Positions 16,801 to 26,068 are shown, counted from the first letter of the stretch. The stretch is DNA of 64,000 nucleotides from Sinorhizobium fredii NGR234 (GCF_000018545.1 NC_012586.1:1302001-1366000), one strand, 5' to 3'. Made by a program: numbers and translations. Notes: generated by a model not told the origin, from the letters alone.

Positions 16801-17936
16801 GCGACACGCCGTCCTTCGCGCCAGACGGAGCGAACAACCGGAATGCCTTCTGGCCGACGGACGCGAACGATATCGGCGCGCAGCCCGACGACGATCCGGC
16901 CGCGGTCGCTAAGACCGACGGTGCGTGCCGGTGTCGCGGTCACCAAGGCTATCGCGCTCGGCAGGTCGATGCTTTCGACTTCATCCGCGAGGATGAAGGG
17001 CGCATGGATCAGGCTGAACGGTACGTAGTCCGAAGAAAGCACATCGAGCACGCCGCGCTCCGCGAGTTCGCGGGCGGCGATGTTTCCGGAGTGCGATTTG
17101 CCGCGCACGACGTTCGGTGCTCCCATCAGGACGCTGAGGCCCGCCCGGTGCGAGGCTTCCGCCGCTTCGAAACTCGTCGGAAACTCGGCGAGCCGGACGC
17201 CATAGCCGATCGACTCCTCGACATGCGCAAGGGTCGCGTCGTCGTGGCTGGCTATGGTGATGCCGCGTGCGGCGCAGGCCTGGGCAAGCGCAGTGCGATG
17301 TGGTGCCGCGAAACGGGCCGACAGGGCCTGCTGGCGCTCGCAGAAAGCCGCGAAAGCCTCGTCCGTGAGGCCGCGCTTGGTTTTGTAGTAGAGCGTATAT
17401 TGCTCCATCGTCTGGAACTGGCGCTGGCCGGGCGCGTGGTCCATCAGCGAGACGAGGCGCACCTGCGGGTCGTCGCGAAAATCCTCGTAGTGCTCGAGGA
17501 CGTCGTTCGTCGAGACCTCGCAGCGCAGGTGGATGAGGTGGTCGGCGCGCAGCCGCCCTTCGTCCTTCGCCTGCGCCAAGGCATCGGCCATGCTGCGCAT
17601 TTCGCCCTTCGGGAAGCCGCTCTCCTCGTCCGAGCCGAGACGCAGGCAGTCGAAGACGGTCGTGATGCCTGACGTGACCACCTGGGCGTCGTGGGCCTGG
17701 ATCGCGGCGATCTTCAGCCAGCGCACGCCCGGGCGTGGCGAGTAGTGCGCTTCCAGGTGATCGGTATGCAGTTCGATCAGGCCGGGCAGCAGGTAGTCGC
17801 CTTCGAAATCCTCGCCAACTCGACTCGCGCCTTCCGAAATGTCGGCAATCCTTCCGTCGCGGATCAGCACAGACCCGTCGATGATATCGTCTTCGAGGAC
17901 GATGCGGGCATTGGAAAGAACCTGTTCGCTGCTCAT
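16797..17936 (-). CDS. phnM: RPnTP hydrolase (alpha-D-ribose 1-methylphosphonate 5-triphosphate diphosphatase)
   Basis: A 379-residue amidohydrolase-superfamily protein; Escherichia coli PhnM has nearly the same length. The metal-binding motif is LPGLIELHTDHLE, with later SHDDATLAHV and SSDYVP. PhnM removes pyrophosphate from ribose-methylphosphonate triphosphate before C-P cleavage. I used the ATG at 17936; a TTG three codons upstream overlaps the DUF1045 gene. The core C-P lyase genes phnGHIJ are absent from this window, so PhnM and PhnN must work with proteins encoded elsewhere. Confidence 0.93.
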   Translation of the reverse strand: MSSEQVLSNARIVLEDDIIDGSVLIRDGRIADISEGASRVGEDFEGDYLLPGLIELHTDHLEAHYSPRPGVRWLKIAAIQAHDAQVVTSGITTVFDCLRLGSDEESGFPKGEMRSMADALAQAKDEGRLRADHLIHLRCEVSTNDVLEHYEDFRDDPQVRLVSLMDHAPGQRQFQTMEQYTLYYKTKRGLTDEAFAAFCERQQALSARFAAPHRTALAQACAARGITIASHDDATLAHVEESIGYGVRLAEFPTSFEAAEASHRAGLSVLMGAPNVVRGKSHSGNIAARELAERGVLDVLSSDYVPFSLIHAPFILADEVESIDLPSAIALVTATPARTVGLSDRGRIVVGLRADIVRVRRPEGIPVVRSVWREGRRVA

Positions 17937-17937
17937 G

Positions 17938-18645
17938 TCATGCAATCTTTCGTGCGGATGCGCTGCCGAGCGGCAGCAGGGAGTGAACGGTGAAGGGGGC
18001 GCCGCGCTGCGGCTCGACGAAAAGTGCGACTGTCGAGATGCTGAGCGGGCGGCCGATGAATGGGTCGAAGGCGACCTCGAGCGTTTCGCGCATGACGCTG
18101 CGTGTCTCCTCCGGCACGGGGCCGGTGAGCGTCAGATGAAACTGGAACTCTTCGAAGACATAGGGGTAGCCCCATGCCGCAAGGTAATCCCTCTGACGCC
18201 GCGTCAATTTATCCGGATTGCGGCGGGCCATGTCAGCTTGCGAAAGCGGCGCGCGGAGCGGTTCGAAGCGGCGAACGGCTTGCTCCGCCAGATTTTGCAG
18301 GGAGGCGGACGGTGCGCTCGGCACAAGCGCGAAAAACGGGCCGATCTGGTCGAGCGTGATCTCCGGTATCTCGAAGGGTTCGATTTCGGCCGCGAATTCG
18401 TCGAAGGCAGCGATCACGTCGGCCTCGCTTCGCCCGGGTACAAGTTCGAAGGGCGCTTTGAGCGTGCCATGGAAGCCGTAGCGGCGCGGTTCGGCCGTCA
18501 GAGCGGCCTGCCTATCAGGATCGAGCGCCGGGATTTCTGGCCGGGCCACGGCGCCGCCGGTGAAGGCGTCGCGCCCCAACCAACGGGCTGCGGCCAGCGA
18601 CAGCCGGTGATCGGCCGGCGGCGCGAAGTAGATTGCATAGCGCAC
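17938..18645 (-). CDS. DUF1045 phosphonate-operon protein (2H phosphoesterase-like)
   Basis: A 235-residue protein of the DUF1045 family, which is found in phosphonate operons. Two HxT motifs, FHGTLKAPF near residue 58 and FHLTLTGPV near 170, give the paired H-x-T/S pattern of 2H phosphoesterases such as cyclic phosphodiesterases. In C-P lyase operons such proteins may stand in for PhnP, opening the 1,2-cyclic phosphate of ribose. That role is inference. The stop is one base from the phnM start; the gap to the permease gene upstream is 119 bp. Confidence 0.85.
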   Translation of the reverse strand: MRYAIYFAPPADHRLSLAAARWLGRDAFTGGAVARPEIPALDPDRQAALTAEPRRYGFHGTLKAPFELVPGRSEADVIAAFDEFAAEIEPFEIPEITLDQIGPFFALVPSAPSASLQNLAEQAVRRFEPLRAPLSQADMARRNPDKLTRRQRDYLAAWGYPYVFEEFQFHLTLTGPVPEETRSVMRETLEVAFDPFIGRPLSISTVALFVEPQRGAPFTVHSLLPLGSASARKIA

Positions 18646-18764
18646 GAGTCTTCACTTTCCTTATCGACGCCTCGCCCGGAAGACGATTCGGCTATTGGCG
18701 GGATGCCAATGGGCAGCTATCCGATTTGCGTGACAACATCATGATCGCAGCCACGCAAATCGGG

Positions 18765-20279
18765 TCAATGCGCTTTGCCACCCATCAGCCGCAAGCGGCA
18801 CGCGTTGGAGATGCTGTCGAAAACGAAGACAACCATCAAGATCAAAAGCACCATATAGGCAACATTTTCCCAATCCGAATTGGTTCGCATCGCCTCCCAG
18901 AGTTTGAGACCGATGCCGCCGGCGCCGACCGCACCGATGATCGTCGCCGAGCGGGTATTCGATTCCCAGAAATACAGCGCCTGGCTGGCAAAGACCGGGA
19001 GCACCTGGGGCAGCACGCCGAAGCGCTGCACGGCAATCGGCGCGGCGCCGACGGATTTGACCCCTTCGCGCTGCTTGTCGTCGATGTTTTCCAGGGCTTC
19101 CGAGTAGAGCTTGCCGAGCGTACTGGAGTCGGTGAGGAAGATCGCCGAGATGCCGGCGAGCGGCCCGGGGCCGAAGGCGCGCGTGAAGAACAGTGCCCAG
19201 ATGAACATGTCGACCGACCGCAGGAAATCGAAGACGCGTTTGACGAGTTGATTGGTAACGCCGCTCGGCGTGATGTTGCGGGCGGCAAGGAAGCAGAGCG
19301 GGAAGGCGATGAAGGATGCAAAAAGCGTCCCGACAAAGGCCATGACGATCGTCTGCAGCAGCTTCGTCCAGACGTCGAGATGCTGCCATTCGGCGTTGTA
19401 GAGGATGTTGTCCCAGGCGAGCGACAGATTCGAGCGCGTCGGTTCGATCCGGTCGCCGGACAGGATCAGCGATGCCACCTCGCCATAGGACTTGCCGAAG
19501 TAGGGCGAATTCGTATCGAAGAGGAAGTTCGCCCAGCCGAAGAAGCGGTTGCGGATCGAGACCTCGTCGCCGGCAATCTCGGCCCAGCCAGTCAGGCCGA
19601 AGGAGAGTGTGATCTTCTCGCCCGGCCGCTTCTGCGTTGCCCAGCGCGGCAATGGCGTCTGCGGCGTCACCCTGTCCGCTCCGTCGACCTTCATCGTAAA
19701 GGTTTCACCGGCATGGGTCACGGTCACCAGCTTGTCGGCGACTTCAATGCGCGTCGCGCGATCGTAGGTCACGACCGCGCGCGTGACGACCTGTTCCGTG
19801 CGCGTCGTGGGAGCGGCCTGCCCGGTGGTGGCGCCAGCGCTGAGTGCCGCAGTCGGCGCCATGAAATTGAATGAGGAACTGGCCTTCGGTTTCTGTACCG
19901 GAGCGGCAGCGGCCGGAGCCTCGACGGTGCGCGTTATCTCTTGGCTGTCGAGTGTTACCCATTGCGGATTCGGATTTTTCCCGAGCGGCGAATTGCGCTG
20001 GTACGAAACGGCCATTGTCCCGTCGGGCGCGATCGCGATTTCGGGCCGGACTTCAAAGGAGACCCAGTCGGCGAGATAAGTGCCTGCGATACCCCAATTG
20101 GCGTTGGCGAGCACATGGCCAATCGAGAAGAACCACCAGCTGAATACGAGATAGAGAGCGACGCCGGTGCCGATCAGCACTGTCCTGCGCCGCCTTGCGG
20201 TGGAGGAATTGAGAAGATGCGGGTGGCGTGCCGCAATCGCTTCCATTTCGAGCACGCTGGGCTTGGTCGAGGCAGTCAT
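18765..20279 (-). CDS. phnE: Phosphonate/phosphate ABC transporter permease with large N-terminal insertion
   Basis: A 504-residue PhnE-type permease, corresponding to phoT of the S. meliloti phoCDET system. One membrane helix lies near residues 33-55. A periplasmic domain of about 250 residues follows, including an Ala/Pro/Thr-rich linker near 120-160, and then the canonical BPD_transp_1 region (about residues 300-500). The ATPase-contact EAA loop is near GVKSVGAAPIAVQRFGVLPQVLP. Ordinary PhnE proteins are about 260-320 residues, so this one carries an extra extracytoplasmic domain. It pairs with the second permease at 20289 (9 bp gap). Confidence 0.9.
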   Translation of the reverse strand: MTASTKPSVLEMEAIAARHPHLLNSSTARRRRTVLIGTGVALYLVFSWWFFSIGHVLANANWGIAGTYLADWVSFEVRPEIAIAPDGTMAVSYQRNSPLGKNPNPQWVTLDSQEITRTVEAPAAAAPVQKPKASSSFNFMAPTAALSAGATTGQAAPTTRTEQVVTRAVVTYDRATRIEVADKLVTVTHAGETFTMKVDGADRVTPQTPLPRWATQKRPGEKITLSFGLTGWAEIAGDEVSIRNRFFGWANFLFDTNSPYFGKSYGEVASLILSGDRIEPTRSNLSLAWDNILYNAEWQHLDVWTKLLQTIVMAFVGTLFASFIAFPLCFLAARNITPSGVTNQLVKRVFDFLRSVDMFIWALFFTRAFGPGPLAGISAIFLTDSSTLGKLYSEALENIDDKQREGVKSVGAAPIAVQRFGVLPQVLPVFASQALYFWESNTRSATIIGAVGAGGIGLKLWEAMRTNSDWENVAYMVLLILMVVFVFDSISNACRLRLMGGKAH

Positions 20280-20288
20280 GGCGCGCTC

Positions 20289-21251
20289 CTACTGGGCAAG
20301 CTCAAAGGCCTGATCGCCGACGAGGCGGCGGCGCAGCCAGGCGGAAAATTGGTCGACCGCGAAGATCGTGGCGAAGAGCAAGAGTACGATCGCCAGCGTC
20401 TTGGCCTCATGGCCCTGACCGATCGACAGGCGCAGAAGCTCGCCGATGCCGCCGCCGCCAACCGCGCCGATGATCGTCGAGGCACGCACGTTGATCTCGA
20501 GACGAAGCAGGAAATAGCTCACGAAATTGGGCATCACCTGCGGCACGATGCCGAACCAGACCCGCTCGGTCCAGTTGGCGCCCACGGCGCGCAGGCCCTC
20601 CTCCGGCTTCATGTCGGCATTTTCGACCACTTCGAAGAACAGTTTGCCGAGCGCGCCGATCGTGTGGATCGACACCGCCGCGATCGCAGGGATCGGCCCG
20701 AGCGAGAGGATCGCCAGGAAAAAACCGGCGATCACCACTTCCGGAAAGGCGCGCAGGATTTCCATCAGCCGGCGCACGATCCCCCTGATCCAGGGATTGG
20801 GCATGAGATTTCTGGCGGCAAGGAAGCACAGGCAGAAGCCGAAGAAGACACCGAGCACCGTCGAGAAGATGGCAATGTTCACCGTCTCCAGCATCTTGTG
20901 AACATATTCGGGAATATAAACGCCGTCGGTCAGATAGAGGCGCCCCTCCGGGTAGTTGTATTTGAAACTGCCGTCGTCATAGGGCGAGGGAAGATCGAGG
21001 AGCGCGCGCCCGATCTCCGTCGCATCGCGCGGCATCAGGTCGCCGACGAAGTCGAAGAAATGCGGCAGGCGGTCGACGAACTTTCCGGCATTGGAGTCGT
21101 TGGCGAACCAGAGGGATGCAAAGAGCGCCAGCGCGAGAATTGAGAGGCCGAACGTCGTGTAGAGCCGCCGCCGGCTGTTGAGCTCCTGCCAATGGCGCTC
21201 GATGAGCGCGCCGTTCTCGCTCAGTTGCCGGGAAAGCACGGAAGTGGCCAT
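20289..21251 (-). CDS. phnE: Phosphonate/phosphate ABC transporter permease
   Basis: A 320-residue inner-membrane permease, phoE of phoCDET. A first membrane helix lies at about residues 32-50, with further helices through the C-terminal two thirds. The EAA-type loop is LRAVGANWTERVWFGIVPQVMP. It forms a heterodimeric channel with the longer permease encoded next to it. It is separated from phnD by 216 bp that hold palindromic repeats and hairpins, which would fit higher expression of the binding protein than of the permeases. Confidence 0.93.
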   Translation of the reverse strand: MATSVLSRQLSENGALIERHWQELNSRRRLYTTFGLSILALALFASLWFANDSNAGKFVDRLPHFFDFVGDLMPRDATEIGRALLDLPSPYDDGSFKYNYPEGRLYLTDGVYIPEYVHKMLETVNIAIFSTVLGVFFGFCLCFLAARNLMPNPWIRGIVRRLMEILRAFPEVVIAGFFLAILSLGPIPAIAAVSIHTIGALGKLFFEVVENADMKPEEGLRAVGANWTERVWFGIVPQVMPNFVSYFLLRLEINVRASTIIGAVGGGGIGELLRLSIGQGHEAKTLAIVLLLFATIFAVDQFSAWLRRRLVGDQAFELAQ

Positions 21252-21281
21252 GGGGTCTCCGGCGGAAGCCGGCCTCTCTAG

Positions 21282-21389
21282 GTCACGATGATTCCAGGGC
21301 GGATCGACCTGAAATCATCGTGATCGATGCGAATAGGTTAGAGCGGGATGCGGGCGGAAAACCGCACACACTTTTCCTTATCCCACTCT
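21282..21389. repeat. Rhizobial intergenic palindromic repeat, composite, copy B
   Basis: Two linked imperfect palindromes. The first has arms at 21282-21298 and 21308-21324, built around TCACGATGATT and AATCATCGTGA. The second has arms AGAGCGGGAT (21340-21349) and ATCCCACTCT (21380-21389). The centre of the second matches, in opposite orientation, the repeat at 5345-5390. This is a mosaic intergenic element of the rhizobial RIME type. It sits between phnD and the permease genes and will be transcribed as a strong RNA stem. Confidence 0.75.
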
Positions 21390-21395
21390 GGGGTC

Positions 21396-21448
21396 GGCGC
21401 CTTTCGGCGCCCCGCAAACGAGGCGCTGGCCGCTTGGCAGCCAGCGCC
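21396..21448 (-). other. Intercistronic hairpins between phnD and phnE
   Basis: Two further GC stems follow the repeat. One is GGCGCC-TTTC-GGCGCC at 21396-21411. The other has perfect 9-base arms GGCGCTGGC (21422-21430) and GCCAGCGCC (21440-21448) with a 9-base loop, starting 20 bp after the phnD stop. Hairpins after a binding-protein gene often protect its mRNA or cause partial termination. No T-run is seen, so full termination is unlikely. Confidence 0.6.
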
Positions 21449-21467
21449 AGGAGCATGGCTCGAACGA

Positions 21468-22373
21468 TCAGCCGCCGATGGTTGCCTTGCGGGCGTCGAT
21501 GATCGGCTTGTAGAAATCGCTGTTGACTTCGGTGAAGCCGCTGAAGTCACCGCCCTGGATGGCCGAGAAGCAGGCTGCGTCGGTCTTCGGCAGATCCATC
21601 ATGAACTGCTTGAACTTCGCCTTCATGTCGTCGTTCAACGAGGTGCGTACGACAATCGGGCCGTTCGGGATCAGCGGCGAGCGCCACAGCTCGACGAGAT
21701 CGTTCATGTCGAGGATGCCCTTGTCGACCATCTTGCGCAGGTTGCCGGACGTGTAGCCGTCCTTGAACTCGCCGACGCCCGAGCCGAAGGTCGTGCCGGC
21801 ATCGAAAGTGCCCTTCAGGACTTCGAGGACGAGGTTTTCATGGCCGCCGCCGAAGCCGGTCTCGCCGAAATACTCCTTCACGGGCGCGCCGATACTTTCC
21901 GGCAGGGTCACCAGCGGCACGAGATAGCCGGAGGTGGAATCCGGATCGGCAAAGCCGAGCTTCTTGCCCTTCAGGTCTTCGAGCTTGGTGATGCCGGAGT
22001 CCTTGCGGGCCACCATGATCGAGTGGTAGCCGGTCGCGCCGTCGGTCTGGACCGTCGTCAGGATCGGCTCGACAGCGTCGGCCTTGGCGAGATAGATCTT
22101 GGCGTAGCCAGAGGCGCCGAGCTCGGCGTAGTCGAGCGTGCCGCCGAGCAGGCCCTGGATAACGCCGTCATAGTCGGCAGCCGGAAACAGCGAGACCTTC
22201 TCGACGCCGATGGCGGCCGGAAGCTGGTCGACCAGGCACTGGTAGTTGCGCAGGCGGTCGGCTTCGTTCTCTCCACCCATGATGCCAATGCGGAATTCCT
22301 TGAGGTCTTCGGCCTGGGCATGGCCGACGAGGGCGATGAGCGCAACGGCGCCCAGAAGAGCTTTTTTCAGCAT
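21468..22373 (-). CDS. phnD: Phosphonate/phosphate ABC transporter substrate-binding protein
   Basis: A 301-residue periplasmic binding protein of the PhnD type. Residues 1-21 form a signal peptide ending ALVGHAQA before EDLKEFRIGIMGGENEADRLRN, which is typical of PhnD mature N-termini. The internal blocks LGASGYAKIYLAKAD, GYHSIMVARKDSGI and KKLGFADPDSTSGYLVP are family-typical and line the ligand cleft. The S. meliloti equivalent takes up both phosphonates and phosphate. The ATG at 22373 is preceded by GGGAG; the longer frame to 23066 is antisense-type noise through phnC. Confidence 0.95.
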   Translation of the reverse strand: MLKKALLGAVALIALVGHAQAEDLKEFRIGIMGGENEADRLRNYQCLVDQLPAAIGVEKVSLFPAADYDGVIQGLLGGTLDYAELGASGYAKIYLAKADAVEPILTTVQTDGATGYHSIMVARKDSGITKLEDLKGKKLGFADPDSTSGYLVPLVTLPESIGAPVKEYFGETGFGGGHENLVLEVLKGTFDAGTTFGSGVGEFKDGYTSGNLRKMVDKGILDMNDLVELWRSPLIPNGPIVVRTSLNDDMKAKFKQFMMDLPKTDAACFSAIQGGDFSGFTEVNSDFYKPIIDARKATIGG

Positions 22374-22459
22374 GAGGTTCGTCTCCCGTTTTTCCGGCGG
22401 CGCCGGATCAGTTTCGATTTCAGGGATGCCCTTGACGCGGGCATTCGATCGCGGCGGCC

Positions 22460-23302
22460 TTAAAGGCCGGCCAGTGCCAGCGGCTTGAAGCCGGCCGATG
22501 CGGTCTCCTCGCGGGCGGCAGCCGCGGGAATGTTGATGCTCGTCGAGGTCATCGATTCCTCGATTGCCGCGCCGGCGCCGTAGATCTCGGCGACCGCGGC
22601 GGCGGTGAGTTCCTTCGGCTGGCCGTCGAAGACGACGCGGCCGTGCGCCATGCCGATGATCCGTTCGCAATAGTTGCGGGCCGTGTCGAGCGTATGCAGG
22701 TTGGTGACGACGGTGATGCCGTCGCGCGCGTTGATGTCGCGCAGCGCATCCATGACGATCTTGGCATTGAGCGGGTCGAGCGATGCGATCGGCTCGTCGG
22801 CAAGCAGCACCTTCGGCTGCTGCATCAGCGCCCGGGCAATGGCGACGCGCTGCTGCTGGCCGCCGGACAGCGTGCCGGCCGGCTGCAGCGCGGTCTGCTC
22901 GATGCCGAGGCGCTCGAGTGCGCCGATCGCCATGATCCGTTCTTCGCGGGTGAACAGGTTGAGGATGCTCGAGACCGTCGAGCGATGATTGAGCCGGCCG
23001 AGCAGGACATTGGTCAGCACGTCGAGGCGCGGCACCAGATTGAACTGCTGGAAGATCATCGCGCAATCGCGCTGCCAGTGCCGCAGCGCAGAACCCTTGA
23101 GCGAGGAGACCTCGATGCCGCCGAACTCAATCGAGCCGGAGGAGGGATCGACGAGACGGTTGATCATCCGCAGCAGCGTCGACTTGCCGGCCCCGGAGCG
23201 ACCGATGACCCCAACCATCTGGCCCTGCGGTATGTCGAAAGTGACGGAATCGACGGCTCTCTTCTTGCCGAACTGGCGGGTTACGTTTCTCAACTGAAAC
23301 AT
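22460..23302 (-). CDS. phnC: Phosphonate/phosphate ABC transporter ATP-binding protein
   Basis: A 280-residue ABC ATPase with Walker [10 protein letters not shown], signature [15 protein letters not shown] and Walker [15 protein letters not shown] chose the ATG at 23302, which begins [20 protein letters not shown]; an in-frame upstream codon at 23353 adds 17 residues without homology. First gene of the transport operon phnC-phnD-phnE-phnE. A PhoB-type box lies 74-102 bp upstream. Confidence 0.96.
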   Translation of the reverse strand: MFQLRNVTRQFGKKRAVDSVTFDIPQGQMVGVIGRSGAGKSTLLRMINRLVDPSSGSIEFGGIEVSSLKGSALRHWQRDCAMIFQQFNLVPRLDVLTNVLLGRLNHRSTVSSILNLFTREERIMAIGALERLGIEQTALQPAGTLSGGQQQRVAIARALMQQPKVLLADEPIASLDPLNAKIVMDALRDINARDGITVVTNLHTLDTARNYCERIIGMAHGRVVFDGQPKELTAAAVAEIYGAGAAIEESMTSTSINIPAAAAREETASAGFKPLALAGL

Positions 23303-23375
23303 CGGCGGCAGGTCCTCTTCCGGAGAGTCCGGTGATCTTCGTGACCCTGCCATATCGGCGCTTCGTGAAGGCGCG

Positions 23376-23404
23376 ATGTCAGTTTGTTGTCGGTTCTGTT
23401 ACAG
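23376..23404 (-). promoter_or_regulatory. Pho box (three 11-bp spaced half-sites) upstream of phnC
   Basis: Read on the minus strand toward phnC, three 7-base half-sites recur every 11 bases: CTGTAAC (23404-23398), CCGACAA (23393-23387) and CTGACAT (23382-23376), separated by 4-base A-rich spacers. This is the classic arrangement of PhoB direct repeats (CTGTCAT-type). It lies 74-102 bp before the phnC ATG. It predicts induction by phosphate limitation, as known for the phoCDET operon of S. meliloti. Confidence 0.75.
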
Positions 23405-23527
23405 GTCACAGGCATAGCGCCTGGCTAGCGCGCGAGCGCAAATTAAACGGGTGACGGTGGTCGAGGCTGCTACTTTTCGGAAGCGGCAGATCGCTTCCCC
23501 CAGTGCTGCATGATGTCGTCCGCCATC

Positions 23528-23560
23528 CAATGACTCATGCAGCAGGTGCATGAGTCATTG
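23528..23560. other. Perfect 14-bp inverted repeat between phnC and gcdH
   Basis: Arms CAATGACTCATGCA (23528-23541) and TGCATGAGTCATTG (23547-23560) match perfectly around the 5-base spacer GCAGG. The position is 122-154 bp upstream of the gcdH start. No long T-run follows on either strand, so an operator or a regulatory RNA stem is more likely than a terminator. I see no gene in 23303-23681. Confidence 0.7.
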
Positions 23561-23681
23561 TCCCAATTTCATTTGAAACCATCGACCCCGCTTGCGATAA
23601 CGCCAGCAGACTGGGCGGGAGAAAGAGTCAACGGCTTTCCGCCGCATCACGCTCGTAATCAATATCCGACGGGAGAGAGAC

Positions 23682-24869
23682 ATGGCCGGCAAAAGTCAAT
23701 TCCAGTGGGACGACCCGTTCCTCCTCGAGGATCAATTGACCGAAGACGAGCGGATGATCCGCGATACGGCGCGCGCCTATGCTGAGGAGCGGCTGCAGCC
23801 GCGGGTGATAGAGGCTTATCGTGAGGAAAAGACCGATCCGGCGATCTTCCGCGAGATGGGCGAACTCGGTCTGCTGGGCGTCACCGTGTCCGACACCTAT
23901 GGCGGCGTCGGCGCCTCCTATGTCGCCTATGGGCTCGTCGCCCGCGAGGTCGAGCGGGTCGATTCCGGCTACCGCTCGATGATGAGCGTGCAGTCCTCGC
24001 TGGTGATCTACCCGATCTTCGCCTACGGCTCCGAAGAACAGAAGCAGAAATACCTGCCGAAGCTGATCAGCGGCGAATGGATCGGCTGTTTCGGCCTGAC
24101 CGAGCCGGATGCCGGCTCCGATCCGGCTGGGATGAAGACCCGGGCGATCAAGACCGAGGACGGCTATCGGCTGATCGGTTCGAAGATGTGGATCTCCAAT
24201 GCGCCGCTTGCCGATGTCTTCGTCGTCTGGGCGAAGTCGGAGGCGCATGGCAACGCCATTCGCGGCTTCGTGCTGGAAAAGGGGATGAAGGGTCTCTCGG
24301 CGCCGAAGATCGCCGGCAAGCTTTCGCTCCGGGCGTCGATCACCGGCGAGATCGTGCTCGACAATGTCGAAGTGGGCGAGGAAGCACTGCTGCCTGATGT
24401 CGAGGGCCTCAAGGGGCCATTCGGCTGCCTCAACCGCGCCCGTTACGGCATCTCCTGGGGCGCGCTCGGCGCGGCAGAATTCTGCTGGCACGCCGCGCGT
24501 CAATACGGCCTCGATCGCAAGCAGTTCAACCGGCCGCTCGCCCAGACCCAGCTCTTCCAGAAAAAGCTTGCCGACATGCAGACCGAAATCGCGCTCGGGC
24601 TGCAGGGGTCGCTCCGCGTCGGGCGGTTGATGGACGAGGGGCGAATGGCCCCGGAGATGATCTCTCTCGTCAAGCGCAACAATTGCGGCAAGGCGCTGGA
24701 CATTGCCCGCATGGCCCGCGACATGCACGGTGGCAACGGCATTTCCGAGGAATATCAGGTGATGCGCCACATGCTGAATCTCGAGACCGTCAATACCTAT
24801 GAGGGCACGCATGATGTCCATGCGCTGATCCTTGGCCGCGCCCAGACCGGGCTGCAGGCGTTTTTCTGA
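23682..24869 (+). CDS. gcdH: Glutaryl-CoA dehydrogenase
   Basis: A 395-residue acyl-CoA dehydrogenase. Overall composition matches glutaryl-CoA dehydrogenase, which oxidises and decarboxylates glutaryl-CoA to crotonyl-CoA in lysine, tryptophan and glutarate degradation. Visible are [14 protein letters not shown] (FAD/substrate contact), the arginine-containing [11 protein letters not shown], and the catalytic glutamate in [20 protein letters not shown], as in known GCDHs. Start is the ATG at 23682 after GGGAGAGAGAC. An 11 bp gap to the CoA-transferase gene suggests one operon. Confidence 0.93.
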   Translation: MAGKSQFQWDDPFLLEDQLTEDERMIRDTARAYAEERLQPRVIEAYREEKTDPAIFREMGELGLLGVTVSDTYGGVGASYVAYGLVAREVERVDSGYRSMMSVQSSLVIYPIFAYGSEEQKQKYLPKLISGEWIGCFGLTEPDAGSDPAGMKTRAIKTEDGYRLIGSKMWISNAPLADVFVVWAKSEAHGNAIRGFVLEKGMKGLSAPKIAGKLSLRASITGEIVLDNVEVGEEALLPDVEGLKGPFGCLNRARYGISWGALGAAEFCWHAARQYGLDRKQFNRPLAQTQLFQKKLADMQTEIALGLQGSLRVGRLMDEGRMAPEMISLVKRNNCGKALDIARMARDMHGGNGISEEYQVMRHMLNLETVNTYEGTHDVHALILGRAQTGLQAFF

Positions 24870-24880
24870 GCGGCGCGACG

Positions 24881-26068
24881 ATGGAAACGCCGCTCAAGGG
24901 CATACGAGTCCTCGAACTCGCCCGCATCCTCGCCGGTCCCTGGATCGGCCAGACACTCGCCGACCTCGGCGCCGAGGTCATCAAGGTGGAGAGCCCGGCC
25001 GGGGACGATACCAGGACCTGGGGTCCGCCCTTCGTCGAAGGGGAAGGGGGCGAGAAGCTCGACGCCGCCTATTTCCACGCCTGCAACCGCGGCAAGCGCT
25101 CGGTCGTGCTCGACTTCACGACGGGGGAGGGGCAGGAGGCGGTGCGCCGGCTTGCGGCCCAGTCGGATGTTCTTCTAGAGAACTTCAAGGTCGGCGGGCT
25201 TTCGAAATACGGGCTCGACTATGCGAGCCTGAAGAAGATCAATCCGCGGCTGATCTATTGCTCGGTGACCGGCTTCGGCCAGGACGGACCCTACGCCCAC
25301 CGGGCCGGCTACGATTACATCGTCCAGGGCATGAGCGGCATCATGGACCTGACCGGCGAACCGGACCGCGAGCCGCAGAAGATCGGCGTTGCCTTCGCCG
25401 ACATCTTCACCGGCCTCTACGGCGTCATCGCCGTGCAGGCGGCGCTGGCCCAGCGCGAAAGGACTGGCGAGGGACAGCAGATCGACATGGCGCTGCTCGA
25501 CTGCATGACGGGCGTGCTTGCCAACCAGGCCCTGAACTTCCTCGTCTCCGGCAAGGCGCCGCGGCGCCTCGGTAACGCCCATCCGAACATCGCGCCCTAC
25601 CAAGTCTTTCCGACCTCGGATGGACACCTGATCGTTGCGGTCGGCAACGACCGGCAGTTCATAAAGTTCTGCGACCTGCTCGGCCGCCCGGATCTTGCTT
25701 CGGACGAGCGCTATCGGACCAATGCCGGCCGCGTTCAGCATCGCGATACGTTGACACCGGAGCTCGCTGCAGAGACCGCGAAGTTCGAGCGGGACGCTCT
25801 GCTCGCGAAGTTAGAGGCGGTCGGTGTGCCGGGCGGCCCGATCAATTCCGTCGCCGACGTCTTCGCGGACCCGCAGATCGTCCATCGGAAGATGCGGGTG
25901 GAGGCGCCGCACACCGGTGCCGCTGCCGGAAAGACGCCGGGAGTTCGCACGCCGATCCGCTTCTCCGGTGCCGCACTTGCGCTGGAGCGCGGCGTGCCGC
26001 GCCTTGGCGAGCATACGGAAGAAGTGCTGGCGGAGATTGGGATGGACGTGCCGAAAAAGGAGTCGTGA
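24881..26068 (+). CDS. Family III CoA-transferase (CaiB/BaiF; probably glutarate CoA-transferase)
   Basis: A 395-residue class III CoA-transferase. The N-terminus reads LKGIRVLELARILAGPWIGQTLADLGAEVIKVE, the family hallmark. The catalytic aspartate is expected in the block GYDYIVQGMSGIMDLTGEPD. Directly downstream of gcdH and cotranscribed, so it most likely activates glutarate with CoA from succinyl-CoA, like the eukaryotic SUGCT/C7orf10 protein. The substrate is inferred from context. Confidence 0.88.
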   Translation: METPLKGIRVLELARILAGPWIGQTLADLGAEVIKVESPAGDDTRTWGPPFVEGEGGEKLDAAYFHACNRGKRSVVLDFTTGEGQEAVRRLAAQSDVLLENFKVGGLSKYGLDYASLKKINPRLIYCSVTGFGQDGPYAHRAGYDYIVQGMSGIMDLTGEPDREPQKIGVAFADIFTGLYGVIAVQAALAQRERTGEGQQIDMALLDCMTGVLANQALNFLVSGKAPRRLGNAHPNIAPYQVFPTSDGHLIVAVGNDRQFIKFCDLLGRPDLASDERYRTNAGRVQHRDTLTPELAAETAKFERDALLAKLEAVGVPGGPINSVADVFADPQIVHRKMRVEAPHTGAAAGKTPGVRTPIRFSGAALALERGVPRLGEHTEEVLAEIGMDVPKKES

